From contig JAKAGP010000084.1 in the NCBI GenBank assembly GCA_021825785.1, forward strand, positions 1 through 7,199: a DNA stretch of 7,199 nt, read 5' to 3'. Position 1 is the stretch's first letter. Each line of letters begins with the position of its first letter. The translations under genes and the position numbers were made by a program. The notes beneath the pieces are model-generated. The model ran no database searches. It was given only the letters and a program-made list of their open reading frames with translations, and was not told where the DNA came from. Source of the stretch: Nitrospirota bacterium (lineage in GTDB: Bacteria > Nitrospirota > Thermodesulfovibrionia > Thermodesulfovibrionales > JdFR-88). Below, one piece after another: positions 5,777 through 7,199 of this stretch.

Positions 5777-6004
5777 CTAACGGGGCGGCACCTTTTCCCG
5801 CACGGTCTTTGTGATCCTCACCTTCCAGATGGATGGCCCTTGCTGAAGATACTCCCACGTGAACTGGTTTTCCCTCTCGTGCAGGAACTGATACCAGAGG
5901 GGTTTAGGCTCCTTTTCGAATGGTTGTATCCACTTACAGTCTAGCGGAAATCCGGTCCAGAGGTAAGGGCGAGGGAGGATAATTATCTGAAGAATATCAG
6001 CGTC
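5777..6004 (-). pseudogene. Start-less 75-codon open frame downstream of the transporter, possible gene remnant
   Basis: On the - strand a frame runs open from just after a TGA at 6005-6007 to a TAG at 5777-5779. Its translation looks protein-like: PYLWTGFPLDCKWIQPF in the first half, then a charged, aromatic-rich part with PLWYQFLHERENQFTWEYL, and a basic end KVRITKTVREKVPPR. Codon choice (AGG, ATA, AAG, CAG) matches the neighbours. No ATG or TTG occurs in the frame, and the only GTG and CTG codons are near the end. An ATT within the transporter's last codons is the sole early alternative, and no ribosome-binding site precedes it. It overlaps the end of the transporter gene by 22 bases. I do not recognise the family. 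It may be the 3' part of a gene that lost its start, a frameshifted tail, or chance. The remaining gap bases between the terminator and 5776 hold nothing I can identify. Confidence 0.35.
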
Positions 6005-7199
6005 TCAAGGATGAAAAGGGGCAAAAGCACCAGAAGCGAGCATTTTATCATATAGCCGAGGAAGCCCGGCATACGCACGCCGGATTCCCTGGCGAGGGAG
6101 AGCACCATGAAGTTTGGGGCGTTGCCCACATAGGTGAAGGCCCCGAAAAACACCGCGCCCGCCGATATTGCCTCAAGGTATGCGGGATGCTGCTTTATGA
6201 GAAGGCCGGCCGCCCTTCCCCCCTCCATGCCGGGATAGAAAGAGCCCAGCGCCATCTTGAAAAAGGCCAGATATGATGGGGCGTTGTCAAGGAAGCTTGA
6301 GAGCGCCCCGGTTGCCCAGAAATAATGGGACGGCCGGTTCACCGCCCCCAATAAAAAACCCAGGCGCCCCGACGGGCCAGCCTGCAGAATGTCCAGGCAC
6401 GGCGTCATGCAGACAAAAAGGCCCGCAAATATCATGGCCACTTCCTTCAAGGGAAACCATGTGAACCCGTTTTCAGCCCGGATATCCCGCGGCGTAAAAA
6501 ACATCGAGCAAAGGGCCATCAGGAAAATCAGAAGGTCCCGCGCTATCCAGGAAACCTCCCGCTGCACTCCGAGAAAGCCGACCCGGCCAAGGCGCATATG
6601 CCCGCCCGCAATAAGAGCGCCTGTCACCACGAGAAGAAAGACGAAATTTTGCGCTCCCCTTATCCTGAAAGACCTTTTTTGCCCGGCATCCCCCGGCCTC
6701 TCGTATCTATAGACCAGCCGGTCTGCCAGGTAATAGACGCCCGTCAGCAGGCCGGCTGCAAGGAGCATGGGAGGCAGCAGCCTGAGGGTCCAGAAAAAGG
6801 GCACTCCCATCAGGTAGCCCAGAAAAAGCGGGGGGTCCCCAAGGGGCGTGAGCGCTCCGCCCATATTTGCCACCAGGAAAATAAAAAAAACCACAACGAG
6901 CGTCCTGTTTTCCCTGTGGGCGTTCGCCCTCAGCAGCGGGCGTATCAGCAGCATCGCCGCGCCGGTCGTGCCCATGACAGAGGCAAGCAGGGTGCCGGCC
7001 AGCAGCATGGCCGCGTTGCCCCCCGGCGTGCCGCGCGCGTTTCCCGTGATCAGTATCCCGCCTGATATCGCGTACAGGGCCCCAAGAAGAATGATGAAGG
7101 GCAGGTACTCCCTAAGCAGCATGGCCATAAAACTCTCAAGCGCCGGCCCCCCGTAGAGCGCAGCCAGCGGCGCAAAGGTCAAAAACCCCCAGAAGGAGA
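5983..7199 (-). CDS. NhaD/ArsB-superfamily transporter, putative sodium:proton antiporter, 5' end outside window
   Basis: This ion-transporter superfamily membrane protein reads on the - strand past the window edge. The frame remains open upstream of the in-frame TTG at 7182 (residues SFWGF before it), and those residues fit the family, so the true start lies beyond 7199. At least 404 residues are seen. Numbering from that TTG, REYLPFIILLGALYAISGGI (24-43), GTTGAAMLLIRPLLRAN (71-87), NMGGALTPLGDPPLFLGYLM (106-125), SSFLDNAPSYLAFF (295-308) and GAFTYVGNAPNFMVLS (347-362) are the hallmark re-entrant and helix segments of the NhaD/citrate-transporter-like fold, with acidic residues Asp116 and Asp299 in membrane motifs. 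Hydrophobic helices fill most of the rest. The sequence suggests a Na+/H+ antiporter, often annotated so, but transport of another ion or of dicarboxylates cannot be excluded. It converges on the NrfD gene, separated by a bidirectional terminator. Confidence 0.88.
   Translation of the reverse strand, partial: SFWGFLTFAPLAALYGGPALESFMAMLLREYLPFIILLGALYAISGGILITGNARGTPGGNAAMLLAGTLLASVMGTTGAAMLLIRPLLRANAHRENRTLVVVFFIFLVANMGGALTPLGDPPLFLGYLMGVPFFWTLRLLPPMLLAAGLLTGVYYLADRLVYRYERPGDAGQKRSFRIRGAQNFVFLLVVTGALIAGGHMRLGRVGFLGVQREVSWIARDLLIFLMALCSMFFTPRDIRAENGFTWFPLKEVAMIFAGLFVCMTPCLDILQAGPSGRLGFLLGAVNRPSHYFWATGALSSFLDNAPSYLAFFKMALGSFYPGMEGGRAAGLLIKQHPAYLEAISAGAVFFGAFTYVGNAPNFMVLSLARESGVRMPGFLGYMIKCSLLVLLPLFILETLIFFR

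Overview
The window (about 7.2 kb) is a compact bacterial chromosome segment. Coding DNA is GC-rich with many AGG (Arg) and ATA (Ile) codons, and one intergenic gap is very AT-rich. The gene content (Moco genes, cytochrome c maturation, a multiheme cytochrome with an NrfC/NrfD-type quinone module) points to an anaerobic or facultatively anaerobic respiring bacterium. Nitrospirota or a Desulfobacterota/Geobacter-like lineage would fit. That placement is inference from gene style and is not established by the sequence.

Left block (136-2971, + strand): four genes packed with no real gaps, very probably one transcript. They are mnmA (tRNA 2-thiouridylase), a MOSC-domain protein, a MogA/MoaB-type molybdopterin adenylyltransferase, and ccdA (membrane thiol reductant carrier for cytochrome c maturation). 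The junctions are a directly abutting stop/start and two ATGA overlaps. The common thread is sulfur, thiol and molybdenum cofactor chemistry.

Middle (2972-3174): an AT-rich gap (24 G/C in 140 bases over 3001-3140) with a perfect 11-bp dyad and a good sigma70-like promoter just before the next operon.

Respiratory block (3175-5697, + strand): a membrane-anchored tetraheme cytochrome c, a Tat-exported ferredoxin-like subunit with four [4Fe-4S] motifs (NrfC type), and a polytopic NrfD/HybB-type subunit. No catalytic subunit lies with them. The set looks like a stand-alone quinone/periplasm electron-transfer complex, comparable in architecture to the Cbc-type (CbcSTU-like) complexes of Geobacter. 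CcdA just upstream would help supply reduced thiols for attaching its four hemes. A strong, nearly symmetrical hairpin terminator ends the operon.

Right block (5777-7199, - strand): an NhaD/ArsB-superfamily transporter cut off by the window edge, converging on the respiratory operon. Between it and the terminator is a 75-codon open frame that reads like protein but has no usable start codon. No tRNA, rRNA, CRISPR array or complete mobile element was seen.
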